From positions 62,001-126,000 of the forward strand of contig QXWW01000006.1 of the NCBI GenBank assembly GCA_009911185.1: a DNA stretch of 64,000 nt, given 5' to 3'. This DNA is from Lachnospiraceae bacterium (GTDB taxonomy: Bacteria > Bacillota > Clostridia > Lachnospirales > Lachnospiraceae). Made by a program: the position numbers and the translations under genes. Under the pieces are notes generated by a model that saw nothing but the letters and a program-made list of their open reading frames with translations, searched no databases and was not told where the DNA came from. Positions 43,795 to 53,750 of this stretch are shown piece after piece (within the stretch, counting starts at the first letter, position 1; each line of letters opens with the position of its first letter).

Positions 43795-44736
43795 ATGAAA
43801 AAATATGGTTATGGCGTGGATATTGGCGGGACAACCTGTAAAATCGGTCTGTTTGAGACCACAGGGAAACTTTTGGAAAAGTGGGAAATACCCACGAATA
43901 CCCAGGAGGCGGGCAGGAGTATTCTCTTTGATGTTTCGGAATCTTTGAAAAAAAATATGAAAGAGCGTGGAATTTCCAAAGAGGATCTGGAAGGGATCGG
44001 CGTAGGGCTTCCCGGTCCAGTCCGAATTGACGGCATTGTTCCGGTGTGCGTCAATCTGGGATGGAAAAATGTCCATGTGTCCAGGGAAATGGAAACATTG
44101 ATGGACGGCGTCCCGGTGAAGGCCGCAAACGACGCTAATGTGGCGGCTCTGGGCGAAATGTGGCAGGGCGGCGGCAAAGGCTGCTCCAATGTAGTCCTGG
44201 TGACGCTTGGAACCGGAGTCGGCGGTGGTATCATTGTCAATGGCGAGATTGTATCTGGCAGTAATGGCGCCGGAGGAGAGATCGGGCATATTACAGTGAA
44301 TCCACATGAAGAGATTTTCTGCAACTGCGGCAGGAAAGGCTGTCTGGAGCAATATGCTTCGGCGACCGGAATCAAACGCCTGGCAAAGGAACGCCTTGCC
44401 GGAGAACATGAAAAATCCCTTCTGGATGAGGAAGCCGATATTTCGGCAAAAGCCGTGTTTGACGCCTATAAGGAAGGCGATAAAACGGCGGATGAGATTG
44501 TCGATAAATTTGCCCGTATTCTTGGAAATGCTCTGAGCAATATCGCCTGTGTGGTAGATCCGGAGGTTTTTGTAATTGGCGGCGGAGTGTCCAAAGCGGG
44601 AGAGTCTTTGCTGGATATTGTAAAAAGATATTATGCTCAGGCAGCCTTTTCCTCCTGCACAGATACCCGGTTTGCCCTTGCTTTACTGGGAAATGACGCC
44701 GGGATGTACGGCTGCGTGAAGCTCATTTTAGAATAA
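43795..44736 (+). CDS. glcK: ROK-family glucokinase
   Basis: A 313-residue sugar kinase. The ATP-binding motif DIGGTTCKIGLF lies at the N-terminus, the second nucleotide motif LGTGVGGGII in the middle, and the ROK zinc signature GEIGHITV...CNCGRKGCLEQYAS (His plus three Cys) follows. It phosphorylates glucose at C6, feeding glycolysis. An AAAGGAGAG site precedes ATG 43795. It is followed by an intrinsic terminator. Confidence 0.92.
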   Translation: MKKYGYGVDIGGTTCKIGLFETTGKLLEKWEIPTNTQEAGRSILFDVSESLKKNMKERGISKEDLEGIGVGLPGPVRIDGIVPVCVNLGWKNVHVSREMETLMDGVPVKAANDANVAALGEMWQGGGKGCSNVVLVTLGTGVGGGIIVNGEIVSGSNGAGGEIGHITVNPHEEIFCNCGRKGCLEQYASATGIKRLAKERLAGEHEKSLLDEEADISAKAVFDAYKEGDKTADEIVDKFARILGNALSNIACVVDPEVFVIGGGVSKAGESLLDIVKRYYAQAAFSSCTDTRFALALLGNDAGMYGCVKLILE

Positions 44737-44751
44737 GTTTGTTGTTTCTAT

Positions 44752-44788
44752 ATTTAAGGCGGTTCCATTTTGGGGAACCGCCTTAAAA
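44752..44788 (+). terminator. Intrinsic terminator after glcK
   Basis: A 15-bp-class hairpin with arms ATTTAAGGCGGTTCC / GGAACCGCCTTAAAAT and a 7-nt loop, 15 bases after the glcK stop. Confidence 0.8.
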
Positions 44789-44793
44789 TATAC

Positions 44794-44822
44794 TTTCCAG
44801 AGCCTGTAATTTATGATATAAT
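44794..44822 (+). promoter_or_regulatory. Promoter of the symporter gene
   Basis: TTTCCA and TATAAT are separated by 17 bp with an extended TG, 90 bp before the start at 44913. Confidence 0.6.
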
Positions 44823-44912
44823 ATATGCCGATATTGTACGGTTTGGAGAATTGCTCGCGGTGCAATCCAGCCGTTTGAAACTATACGCAGATTGTAAAGG
44901 AGAAAATTAATT

Positions 44913-46454
44913 ATGAGTACAGCATCGATTTGTATTTTAATTACGATCGTGATTTATCTTGTAGGAATGTTAGCGGTCGGCTTCTACTTTGCCAGGAGAA
45001 ATGAATCGACATCCGATTTCTACCTGGGCGGGCGGAAGTTAGGACCGCTGGTTACGGCAATGAGCGCAGAAGCTTCCGATATGTCGGGGTATCTGCTGAT
45101 GGGACTTCCGGGGCTTGCATATTTGTCCGGCGTTGCAGACGTGGGCTGGACGGTAGTGGGCCTGGCAGTTGGTACATATTTGAACTGGTTATTTACAGCC
45201 AGACGGCTGCGCCGTTATACACAGATTACCAATTCTTTTACCCTGCCTCAGTTTTTTTCCAATCGTTTCCGTGATAAGAAAAATATTTTGACGCTGATTT
45301 CAGCTCTCATTATTATTATATTTTTTATACCCTATACTGCGTCCGGATTTGCAGCGTGTGGAAAGCTCTTTTCTTCCCTGTTTGGCGTAAATTATATGAC
45401 GGCAATGATTATTTCAGCGATTGTGATTGTTGGTTACACGGCGGCGGGCGGTTTTCTGGCGGCGTCAACAACAGATTTTATCCAGAGTATCATTATGACC
45501 TTTGCGATATTGTTTGTCCTGGTTTTTGCAACGGTGTCTGCAGGCGGCGTCGGTGAGGTTCTTGAAAATGCAAAAGCGCTGCCGGGTTATCTTTCCTTTT
45601 CCCATACTTATGTGGCCGCAGAGGGGGTGGCGGCCCCGTATGGATTTTTAAAGATTGTTTCCACCTGCGCATGGGGGCTTGGGTATTTCGGAATGCCTCA
45701 TATCCTGCTGCGGTTTATGGCAATAGAGGATGAGAATAAATTAAAGCTCTCCCGCCGTGTGGCTTCTGTGTGGGTTGTAATTGCTATGGCGGTTGCCGTT
45801 ATGATCGGAGTAATCGGAAATGCACTGAGTAAAAATGGCGTGATTTCCACTCTTTCCGGAGCAGATACAGAGACGGTAATTGTGCGTATTGCTGATTTTC
45901 TGTCCAGTTATGGTGTGGTTGCGGCGCTGATTGCAGGATTAATTCTTGCAGGTATCCTTGCAAGTACCATGTCGACGGCGGATTCACAGCTTTTGGCTGC
46001 TTCTTCCAGTGTATCGCAGAATATTCTGCAAGAGACATTCCATATGAAGTTATCCCAGAGAACCAGTATGTTGGCGGCAAGGCTTACCGTTATTGTGATT
46101 GCTGTTTTGGGGATTGTGATAGCACAGGATCCCAACAGCTCAGTCTTTGGTATCGTATCTTTTGCATGGGCTGGGTTTGGAGCAAGCTTTGGACCGCTGA
46201 TTATCTGTGCCCTCTTTTGGAAGCGCACTACTCTGCAGGGAGGCATTGCAGGAATGCTGGCAGGAGGCGTCGCTGTTTTTGTGTGGAAATATGTGGTTGC
46301 GCCTATGGGAGGCGTGTTTGCGATATATGAACTGTTGCCGGCGTTTATCGTGGGAATTGCAGTTATTGTTGTAGTAAGTTTGCTTACGAAAGCGCCAGAA
46401 CAGGATATTTTGGATGAATTTGAAGCTGCAAAGGCTGTCGGCGCAATGAAATAG
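44913..46454 (+). CDS. putP: Sodium/proline symporter family transporter
   Basis: A 513-residue transporter with about 13 membrane helices of the sodium:solute symporter family. Early signature FYLGGRKLGPLVTAMSAEAS, later AGILASTMSTADSQLLAASS (sodium-site region), match PutP closely. It imports proline with Na+. An AAAGGAG site precedes ATG 44913. Transcribed alone; ends at a perfect hairpin shared with the convergent beta-galactosidase gene. Confidence 0.92.
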   Translation: MSTASICILITIVIYLVGMLAVGFYFARRNESTSDFYLGGRKLGPLVTAMSAEASDMSGYLLMGLPGLAYLSGVADVGWTVVGLAVGTYLNWLFTARRLRRYTQITNSFTLPQFFSNRFRDKKNILTLISALIIIIFFIPYTASGFAACGKLFSSLFGVNYMTAMIISAIVIVGYTAAGGFLAASTTDFIQSIIMTFAILFVLVFATVSAGGVGEVLENAKALPGYLSFSHTYVAAEGVAAPYGFLKIVSTCAWGLGYFGMPHILLRFMAIEDENKLKLSRRVASVWVVIAMAVAVMIGVIGNALSKNGVISTLSGADTETVIVRIADFLSSYGVVAALIAGLILAGILASTMSTADSQLLAASSSVSQNILQETFHMKLSQRTSMLAARLTVIVIAVLGIVIAQDPNSSVFGIVSFAWAGFGASFGPLIICALFWKRTTLQGGIAGMLAGGVAVFVWKYVVAPMGGVFAIYELLPAFIVGIAVIVVVSLLTKAPEQDILDEFEAAKAVGAMK

Positions 46455-46475
46455 ATACAAGACAATATGATAAGA

Positions 46476-46508
46476 ACAGAGAGCGGCTGCATAGCAGCCG
46501 CTCTCTGT
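46476..46508. terminator. Shared terminator between putP and the beta-galactosidase gene
   Basis: A perfect 15-bp stem ACAGAGAGCGGCTGC / GCAGCCGCTCTCTGT with a 3-nt loop, between two convergent stop codons (46454 and 46522). Confidence 0.85.
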
Positions 46509-46521
46509 CGTGAGATAAAGA

Positions 46522-49500
46522 TTATTTCACAATTTTTACAGAAGATTTCTGCCCTTTTTTCTTAAAGAGCTTCTTATATGCCTTTAATTTCTTCTTCGGC
46601 ACTTTTATCTTACAGTTTTTATTAATTCCCTTTAAGGCATTTTTGCCAACCTTTTTGAGAACGCTGGATTTTACAACGATGTTCTTAAGTTTTGCGGAGT
46701 TGTTAAATGCAGTGGCGCCAATGGAAGTTACGTTCTTTCCAATGGTTACTTTCTGCAGTTTTTTATTTCCTTTGAAGGCATTCTTTTCAATGGCTGTTAC
46801 TTTAAAGGTTATGCCGTCTTTCTTTACCGTGTCCGGTACTGTAAATGTCTTATTTGTCTTCTTCGACGGTTTTACAAAGGATACCGTACCGCCTTTTTCG
46901 GCTGATTTTGTTATTTTGTAAACAGCGTTTTTATATTTAAAGGTACTGTTTACTTTTGGAAGCTTCTTAAGCGCATTGATTGCTTTCTGTAAGTCAGCCA
47001 TAGCCGTCTGGATGGCGGACGCATTTTCGGCCGCCTGGATTTGGGCGTTGTCCCGTACAGATTTTGCATTATTGTAAGCGGTTTGCAAAGCCTTGAGGGA
47101 AGCTGAGGTGTAAATCTTAGTCTGCGTTAACAGTTTTTGAGCTTCTCCAAGTTTCAGGTCCATAGCCGCATTAGCGTCTAAGAGCGCCTGCCTGGTCTGC
47201 GTTACCAGCCCGGCGAATGCCGCCTGCAATTCATTCAGGGCTTGTGTGAGCTCTGCTTCCGTGGCATTTGCGTTCTTTGCTACAGCGTCAGCTTTGTCGA
47301 TAGCCGCTTTTAAAACGTCTAAGCTTGCTTTTGTATAGACGGTTTCTTTTGCCAGTTCTGCTCTGGCGCTTGTAAGCTGTGTGCTGATTTGTTCCTTTAA
47401 CTGCTCTGCCGGAGTAGGAGGCGTTGGGTCTTTCTTTTCCGTCAGTTGTTCGATTGCGCTTTCCAATGCGGCGATAGCGTCAGAAATTTCTTTCTCGGTA
47501 GCGTCTTCCTTTTCAAGAATTTCTTCGGCGTCTGCAATAGCTGCTTTTAAGATATCTAAAGATTCTTTCGTATAAACAGAATCTTTTGCGGCTTCCTCTT
47601 TTGCAGCCGTAAGTTTTTCTCTCAGTTCTGCTTTTGGATCAGAAGGATCTACCGGCTTTTCTGTCAGATTGTCAATTGCCTCTTGTAATGCTTTGATGGC
47701 GTCCGTAATTTCTTTTTCGGTGGCGTCTTCCTTGTTAAGAATTTCCTCGGCGTCTGCAATAGCTGCTTTTAAAGCGTCTAAGGATTCTTTCGTATAAATA
47801 GAATCTTTTGCTGCTTCCTCTTTTGCGTCTGCAATCTTAGCGGTAAGTGCAGCCTTGGGATCTTTGTATTCCAGTTCATCGAGCGCTTTCTTAAGTTCCG
47901 CTATGGCGTCCGTAATCTCTTTGTCCGTCGCATTTTCTTTATTTGCTATCGTTTCTGCGGCTGTGATGGCAGCATTCAAAGCGTCTATAGATTCTTTCGT
48001 ATAAATGGAATCTTTTGCGGCTTCTGCCTTTGCAGCTTCGATCGCGTCGGCAAGTTCCGCTTTCAGATTTCTTTCCGCCGCAAAGCCCAGTTTGGACGCT
48101 TCCATCTTATCTGTCTGAGACGTAATGGGCAGGAGACGGACAGTCTTTTCATAAACCTGGTAATTTCCGTCTGCATCTTGTCTGGTGTGCGGATAAAATC
48201 CTTCTAATGGAATGTGGTTAAAGAAACCAGTATTGCTTACGCCTCTCTGCATGGTGTCCAGACACAGGTAAGTCTGCTCATCCATGGGCACTTCTGTGGA
48301 GTGGCGGATGCGCTCGGATCCATTATACGGAACAGAGCTTGTAGAAGGATTGAGGTTTTCCGCTTTGACATGCAGCGCAGAGCTTTCCATAACGCCATCT
48401 GCTGCAACCATAAGGCCGTTGCCTTCTGCGTCAGTCAGAGCAATCCAGCGTACGTCGGTATGGTTTCCATTCTCCTGTGCGGTAAGCTGTTTGCGGTCAA
48501 ATTGTTCGGTTACAGTACTTTCATAAACGCCGATATCTGTCGCTGTCTTTCTGTCAAGATAGTTATCTTCCGGTCCGCGTCCAAAATACTGCAGATTTTC
48601 ATATGCTTTGTCTACCGTCATACGAAGACCTACTTTTGGCAGTGCAAATTGTCCGGCGGTTCCCGGTGCAAAATTGCTCTTTGGCGTAAAGCTGCTGCTT
48701 ATGACGATTTCGCCGTTGCCGTAAATATCGTATACCAGGGTTTGCTCTGCATCTACGGGAAGCTTCACGTTTAATTCCACGCGGATATGCTTGTTATTGT
48801 CGTCTTTTGTAATCTTAGGACTTTCTACAAGTTCCATAGTATCCTCGGCGTTTCTTAACTTGTTGTCATATTTTACCGGGGTGTCGTTGTAGTTCTGTGC
48901 CCTCCAGAAGCTGGGAACAGGTCCTTTTTCCAATACTACTTTGTTGTCAACTTTATAATTTTTGATAATACCGCTTGTTTTATCTACTTCCAGAGAATAT
49001 GCCTTGCCTTCTGCCGTGGTTCCGGCAATGGTAAGCGCTGCGTTAGTATCTTCGGCGGAAGTAAATGTTTTCATCTCATTGTAATTTAATGGTGTTCTGG
49101 CTTGTTCTTCCGGTGTAAGGTCGATCTGTTCATGCGCAACCACATTGTCGTAAGGTACAAGTTCCGTATCCCAGTCTGGTTTCGTCTTATTGGTTACGGA
49201 GAACTCAAGCATATATACGTCGCCAGCTTCAGGTTTTACTTCTGGAAGCTCAATCGTAATCGTCTCTTCCGAGAATTTTGTATTCTCGCCAAATACAGAG
49301 GCAGGCATTGCCGGTGTAGAAAGTGCAACGGTTCCCTTGTCGATTTCTTTGTCGTCTTTCTTTAAGCTCCATTGAACGGTATAGGCGTCAAGACTTGTAT
49401 TTTCCATTTCATTGACTACCTTAACCTGGATAGATCCGTCTGTTACCTTTGCATTTTCGTCTATAAGATAGAAATTCACCTGCTGGTGGTCGTAGCGCAT

Positions 49501-52500
49501 CTGTACAGCCTTTGCACTTGGCGTCCGGTCTGCGTAGAACAGTCCGTTTCCGCAGAAGGCATCTGCATTGCTGCCTTCATCAATCCAGTCTCCGCCATAG
49601 CCCCAGAATGCCTCTTTGCCTTCTCTCTTGGTGAGCAGCGACTGGTCAATCCAATCCCAGATAAATCCGCCCTGCAGATTTGCATAGGTGCGGTTCAACT
49701 TCCAAAATTCATTAAAGCTGCCAAAAGACTGTCCCATGGCATGTGCGTATTCCTGCTCGAAATACGGCATTTTGCGCTTTTTATTTTTGGCGTAATTTTC
49801 AACAGCCGACGCTTCGGGGTACTGGGTGCTGTGCACGTCTACAATATTTTTACTTCTTGTTTCATTGCCCCAGGGATCTGCGCCTTCCTCTTTCGTATAG
49901 GAATGATAGTAATTGTCCGATTCACGCTCGTACATACGCAGTCTGCTGGGATCACGGTTTAAAATGGCCATGGAAGCTGCCCAGAAACAATAATCATTAT
50001 CCCAGTTAATCTTTGTATAGGTTGCTTCATTTCCGAAAGACCAGCCGATAACGGAGGTATGGTTTTTCAAAAGTTCCACCATGTTCATATTTCTGTCGAC
50101 CACGGGGGTTACCCAGCGTTTGTCAGCGCCCGGGATAGGTACGGAATGATCGCCATATGCGCCGTAATGAGATTCCACGTTCGCCTCTGCGTAAACATAG
50201 ATTCCCAGCTCATCCGCCAGATCATACAGCAGTTTATCATTGGGATAGTGAGATGTACGCACTGCATTTACGTTGAACTGTTTCATCAGTTTCAAATCGT
50301 CGATGATATCCTGGCTGGTTACGGCGCTTCCTGTTTCAAGACTCATATCGTGTCTGTTCACGCCGCGGAAAATAAGCTTCCGCCCGGTAATCTGCATCTG
50401 CTCCTGCTCGTCGTCATTGATATTTACTTTATAAATTTCCCGGAAACCTACATGTTCAGCCACTGCCTCTACTACGTTTCCGGCGCTGTCTTTCAATTCA
50501 ATGGTCAGCATATACAGATTTGGCGTATCCGGGAACCATTTTTTGGGGTTTGTCACCTTCATGGTCGCGGTCTTGCGGTCGCCAAGATTTAATTTCTTTT
50601 CGCCGTCGGAGGCGCTTACGATTGGGTTTGCCGCTCCGCTGCTGCCGTCGAGCGCAGTAAGCGCGTCATAGGTGACGGTATTTGTTGCCACGGTAGCGCC
50701 TTCTGCGTCCAGAAGTTTTACTTCTGCTGTGTAAGCGTCTTTTCCCGCCGTATTCTGCAGGCTTCTTACATCGATATCGACGTTCAGGGTCACGTCGCTG
50801 TCTTTATCCGTTCTGTCATCGAATTCTGTCTGTACAAAGAAATCACGGATTTCTGCTTTTTTATCTTTGGAATAAAGATAAACGTCGCGCATAATGCCGC
50901 TCTGCTGGATGTAGTCCTGGTTCTCCAGATAACTGCCGATGGAAAAACGGTATACTTTAAGCGCCAGCGTATTTTTTGCGCCTTTGGCATTCAGGTAAGG
51001 CGTAATATTGAAGTCGTGTGCAGAATGGCTGTCTGTGGAATATCCTACCTGTTTTCCATTAATGTACAGGTAGTAAGCTGATTTGACAGCCTGCAGGGAA
51101 ATAAATATTTCACGGCCGTCCCAATTATCCGGTGTCTCAAATTCTGTTCTGTAATAACCAACCGGGTTATAAGTTACAGGAGCCTGGGGATCGTCGTAAT
51201 CAATGTAATTGCCGGCAACGCTTCCCCAGGGATAAATACTGTTCGTATAGATAGCTTCGTCAAAGTATTTGAACGTGCCGTCTTCTTTGCGGTAAGTCTG
51301 CCAGGTCTGCGGTACAAATTCTTTTGCAAAATCATTTTGAGCCGCTGCCGGAAGTGTTTCCTGCAGATAGCCTTTTTGATCTGCCTGATCGGCTTCCTGT
51401 GGATTATGCACCAGGGCAAAATCCCATGTTGTCTGTGTGAGAAGTTTATAATAGGAACTCTTTTCCGGTCCAACATTATCTAACGCGCTTTTCTCACTTT
51501 TAACAGCCGTCGCTGCATCCTGATAAGGAATGGCGTCTGCATGGGAAGGCTCCCGGTTTACTTCTGCCACGGTAATGTCTTTATACCACTCATTTCCGGT
51601 AAAGACAGGATCCTCCTCGGTGACGGTAAGGCCGACAGGAACCGAGGTATAGGTGTCTCCGTCTACTTCTGCAGACGCCGTAATTTCAACGGAACCTGCT
51701 TTCAGGCCGGTAATGGTATTTCCGTTTATACGGGCAATGCTTGGATCGCTGCTGGTATATGTAATTTCATTTGCAAGAGCCTCTCCCATAGCGTTCTTTA
51801 ATACGGATGCGGCCTCTGTCTCTGTTCCAACTTTTAAGTATTTGGTCTTTAAATCCAGTGAGATGGTGGCTTTCAACTCATTCATTACCCATAAGGATGA
51901 AGAAGCGTCTTCCTCACACATTTTTATGAGTTTCCAGTTTTCATTATTTTCTGTACCGATATATTTTCCGGATGCTTTGTTCTGCAGACGGTAATGATCG
52001 GAAGAACCATCTTTTACGATTTTCCATTTCTGTGCGTCGCTGGTTTCATCAAATTCCTTAATTTGAACGGTTTCACCTACGGCTCCTTCATCTGCGGCTG
52101 CAAGCGCAAGTTCTACCTTGCTTGCGGGATGCCAGTATACATATCCGTCTCCTGCGTCAGAAAACACCCACATTCGCGTTTTTGCAAGACCCGTGTTCCA
52201 CAGGTATAATTCGCTGCCTGCACTTACATTGTCTGCGCCCGGCTCGATCAGGTATCCTTCAAAAAGAACATTGTCGATACGGTATACGCCTTTCCATTGT
52301 TCGGAACGTTTAAATTCGATGATTTCCAAATCTGCCGTTGCTGTTTGGTCTTCCAGCGTTGCTGTGATTGTCACCTTTCCCGGAGCCTTTGCAAGGATAT
52401 TTGTGCCGTTCACACTTGCGATGGTGCCGTCTGAGCTGGAAACGACTGCTTTGGAGGTATCTAATTTATTACCGTTAGCGTCGAACCCATTGACGGAAGC

Positions 52501-53118
52501 GGATACGGTATCTCCCACTTTAGCTCTGGAGGTACTCAGATTTAAGGTGAAAGAGCTTTCTACCAGGGCAAGCGTCCATGGTGTAGCTGTTTCCGACAGC
52601 GTAATCTGCACATGGCGGTTCGCACTGCAGCTTGCATAATTGCTGCCATTTTTCAGATAAAACTGATTTTCCTTGTCAGCGACTTTTTCCAGTATCCATT
52701 TTTGTTTGGCGTTGCTGGCGTCTTTATTATGCATGGTAATGTTCTTATTGGCGTCGTCTGCTTCCATAACAAGCGTTTTATCCTGATTGCTGACCCAATA
52801 TACGGAACCGTCATTGTCTCCCGTTGCTTCAAAGTGGAACATTTCACAATCATGCGAAGCGTTGGCCCCCTGTTCCCAAAGCCAGAGCGTATTGCCGTCC
52901 GTAGCGTTGTCAGCTCCCGGAGCCATTCTCTGCGTAGGGTCTTCGGTATTATAAATTCTGTATACTCCCTCTGTAACAGATATTTCTTTTGTTTCGTTTT
53001 GTGTGGTATTGTCTGTCCCGGCTGCCATTACAGAAACTGCAGGCACGTCTAAAACCAGGGAAGCTGCAATACACAGTGAAATTACAGAACGTAATATAGT
53101 TCTTAATTCTTTCTTCAA
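46522..53118 (-). CDS. Giant secreted multidomain beta-galactosidase (GH2)
   Basis: A 2198-residue exported enzyme. Signal peptide; ricin-like/CBM13-type carbohydrate-binding domain (about 45-190), Big2-like domain, second ricin-like domain (about 275-420), Big2 domain; then a GH2 unit: sugar-binding, Ig-like and TIM barrel with the acid/base Glu in SFGNEA (about 1031) and the nucleophile Glu in PYFEQEYAHAMGQ (about 1121), and a beta-galactosidase small-chain domain (about 1350-1660). From ~1686 come five to six FIVAR repeats, and from ~2063 a lysine-rich BspA-type leucine-rich repeat end. It likely releases terminal galactose from host or dietary glycans at the cell surface; no LPXTG. The start is TTG 53118, with AAAGGAGC upstream; no ATG in frame fits. 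Confidence 0.9.
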   Translation of the reverse strand: MKKELRTILRSVISLCIAASLVLDVPAVSVMAAGTDNTTQNETKEISVTEGVYRIYNTEDPTQRMAPGADNATDGNTLWLWEQGANASHDCEMFHFEATGDNDGSVYWVSNQDKTLVMEADDANKNITMHNKDASNAKQKWILEKVADKENQFYLKNGSNYASCSANRHVQITLSETATPWTLALVESSFTLNLSTSRAKVGDTVSASVNGFDANGNKLDTSKAVVSSSDGTIASVNGTNILAKAPGKVTITATLEDQTATADLEIIEFKRSEQWKGVYRIDNVLFEGYLIEPGADNVSAGSELYLWNTGLAKTRMWVFSDAGDGYVYWHPASKVELALAAADEGAVGETVQIKEFDETSDAQKWKIVKDGSSDHYRLQNKASGKYIGTENNENWKLIKMCEEDASSSLWVMNELKATISLDLKTKYLKVGTETEAASVLKNAMGEALANEITYTSSDPSIARINGNTITGLKAGSVEITASAEVDGDTYTSVPVGLTVTEEDPVFTGNEWYKDITVAEVNREPSHADAIPYQDAATAVKSEKSALDNVGPEKSSYYKLLTQTTWDFALVHNPQEADQADQKGYLQETLPAAAQNDFAKEFVPQTWQTYRKEDGTFKYFDEAIYTNSIYPWGSVAGNYIDYDDPQAPVTYNPVGYYRTEFETPDNWDGREIFISLQAVKSAYYLYINGKQVGYSTDSHSAHDFNITPYLNAKGAKNTLALKVYRFSIGSYLENQDYIQQSGIMRDVYLYSKDKKAEIRDFFVQTEFDDRTDKDSDVTLNVDIDVRSLQNTAGKDAYTAEVKLLDAEGATVATNTVTYDALTALDGSSGAANPIVSASDGEKKLNLGDRKTATMKVTNPKKWFPDTPNLYMLTIELKDSAGNVVEAVAEHVGFREIYKVNINDDEQEQMQITGRKLIFRGVNRHDMSLETGSAVTSQDIIDDLKLMKQFNVNAVRTSHYPNDKLLYDLADELGIYVYAEANVESHYGAYGDHSVPIPGADKRWVTPVVDRNMNMVELLKNHTSVIGWSFGNEATYTKINWDNDYCFWAASMAILNRDPSRLRMYERESDNYYHSYTKEEGADPWGNETRSKNIVDVHSTQYPEASAVENYAKNKKRKMPYFEQEYAHAMGQSFGSFNEFWKLNRTYANLQGGFIWDWIDQSLLTKREGKEAFWGYGGDWIDEGSNADAFCGNGLFYADRTPSAKAVQMRYDHQQVNFYLIDENAKVTDGSIQVKVVNEMENTSLDAYTVQWSLKKDDKEIDKGTVALSTPAMPASVFGENTKFSEETITIELPEVKPEAGDVYMLEFSVTNKTKPDWDTELVPYDNVVAHEQIDLTPEEQARTPLNYNEMKTFTSAEDTNAALTIAGTTAEGKAYSLEVDKTSGIIKNYKVDNKVVLEKGPVPSFWRAQNYNDTPVKYDNKLRNAEDTMELVESPKITKDDNNKHIRVELNVKLPVDAEQTLVYDIYGNGEIVISSSFTPKSNFAPGTAGQFALPKVGLRMTVDKAYENLQYFGRGPEDNYLDRKTATDIGVYESTVTEQFDRKQLTAQENGNHTDVRWIALTDAEGNGLMVAADGVMESSALHVKAENLNPSTSSVPYNGSERIRHSTEVPMDEQTYLCLDTMQRGVSNTGFFNHIPLEGFYPHTRQDADGNYQVYEKTVRLLPITSQTDKMEASKLGFAAERNLKAELADAIEAAKAEAAKDSIYTKESIDALNAAITAAETIANKENATDKEITDAIAELKKALDELEYKDPKAALTAKIADAKEEAAKDSIYTKESLDALKAAIADAEEILNKEDATEKEITDAIKALQEAIDNLTEKPVDPSDPKAELREKLTAAKEEAAKDSVYTKESLDILKAAIADAEEILEKEDATEKEISDAIAALESAIEQLTEKKDPTPPTPAEQLKEQISTQLTSARAELAKETVYTKASLDVLKAAIDKADAVAKNANATEAELTQALNELQAAFAGLVTQTRQALLDANAAMDLKLGEAQKLLTQTKIYTSASLKALQTAYNNAKSVRDNAQIQAAENASAIQTAMADLQKAINALKKLPKVNSTFKYKNAVYKITKSAEKGGTVSFVKPSKKTNKTFTVPDTVKKDGITFKVTAIEKNAFKGNKKLQKVTIGKNVTSIGATAFNNSAKLKNIVVKSSVLKKVGKNALKGINKNCKIKVPKKKLKAYKKLFKKKGQKSSVKIVK
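47440..48075 (-). repeat. FIVAR tandem repeats within the beta-galactosidase gene
   Basis: Near-identical blocks recur with periods of 222 and 207 bp: the segment GATTCTTTCGTATAAA (plus-strand sense) occurs at 47561, 47783 and 47990. Each unit encodes one FIVAR helical module ending in KDSIYTKES. More divergent units continue to about 47100. Confidence 0.85.
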
Positions 53119-53474
53119 CTTCTCATGCTCCTTTCAATATTTACTATTGCCGGTAAGTCATAAACATTGTTTATCCTGACATCGTTGCCGTCCTCCTTTC
53201 CTGTATTTTTGGAATCTGTCTTCCTCAGAGAAAGTGTTCAGATCCTTTATTCCCGCGAGTAATAAGCCAGGCGCCCATGGCTGCATGGACATCTGGCAGT
53301 AGCGCAGGGTCGAATACACTACAGCTTTGCCGCAGTGTATTTGACTTCCCAAAACCAATTGCTGATAGAAAAAATAGTTAAGTTGTTTTTGGTATCAATT
53401 TCTAAATTTGGCAACAAATTGCATTTGTGGTTGTGCACATAGTACATATTTAGTAAAAGCGCATAGTTAATTGT
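53119..53474 (-). promoter_or_regulatory. Long structured 5' leader of the beta-galactosidase mRNA
   Basis: From the inferred start at about 53474 to the TTG at 53118 the leader is ~356 nt. On the minus strand it can form a hairpin GTCAAATACACT / AGTGTATTCGAC, then a nested branch GCCAG ... CTGGC around CCATG-CAGC-CATGG, then GGATCTG / CAGATTCC. It ends with a perfect AAAGGAGG followed by the minimal frame ATG TCA GGA TAA (about 53187-53176). A perfect palindrome ATAAACA-T-TGTTTAT is at 53160-53174. No known riboswitch class was recognised. Confidence 0.5.
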
Positions 53475-53480
53475 GAATTA

Positions 53481-53508
53481 ATTATAACACGTCTTTAGTG
53501 AATTTCAA
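53481..53508 (-). promoter_or_regulatory. Promoter of the beta-galactosidase gene
   Basis: Reading the minus strand, TTGAAA (53508-53503) and TATAAT (53486-53481) are separated by 16 bp. Confidence 0.7.
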
Positions 53509-53687
53509 GCATAATAAACATAAATTAGATTCATAAGATATCATTTTGTACAAAGAATTGCCAAACCCCGAAATGTTAATATAACCATTGGACAGAAGAA
53601 AAGAAGATGAATAAAAATGAAATGACAATGAAAATATAGATATACAAAGAATCTGCAACTTAAAAGAAAGGTTAAAGGGATAAAGAG

Positions 53688-53721
53688 GGGAAGCTGGCAG
53701 ATGTCATAATGCCAGCTTCCC
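53688..53721 (-). terminator. Terminator of the Big2-NlpC gene
   Basis: A perfect 11-bp stem GGGAAGCTGGC / GCCAGCTTCCC with a 12-nt loop, 30 bp beyond the stop, followed on the minus strand by a pyrimidine-rich CCTCTTTATCCCTTT. The remaining 53509-53687 is AT-rich and shows nothing else. Confidence 0.8.
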
Positions 53722-53750
53722 GCATGGAATCGCAGTAGTATTTATGTATG

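Noticed and set aside
53158-53358. A 66-codon frame on the minus strand in the beta-galactosidase leader
   Set aside because: No ribosome binding site, and the sequence is better explained by paired RNA arms. Kept only as part of the leader.
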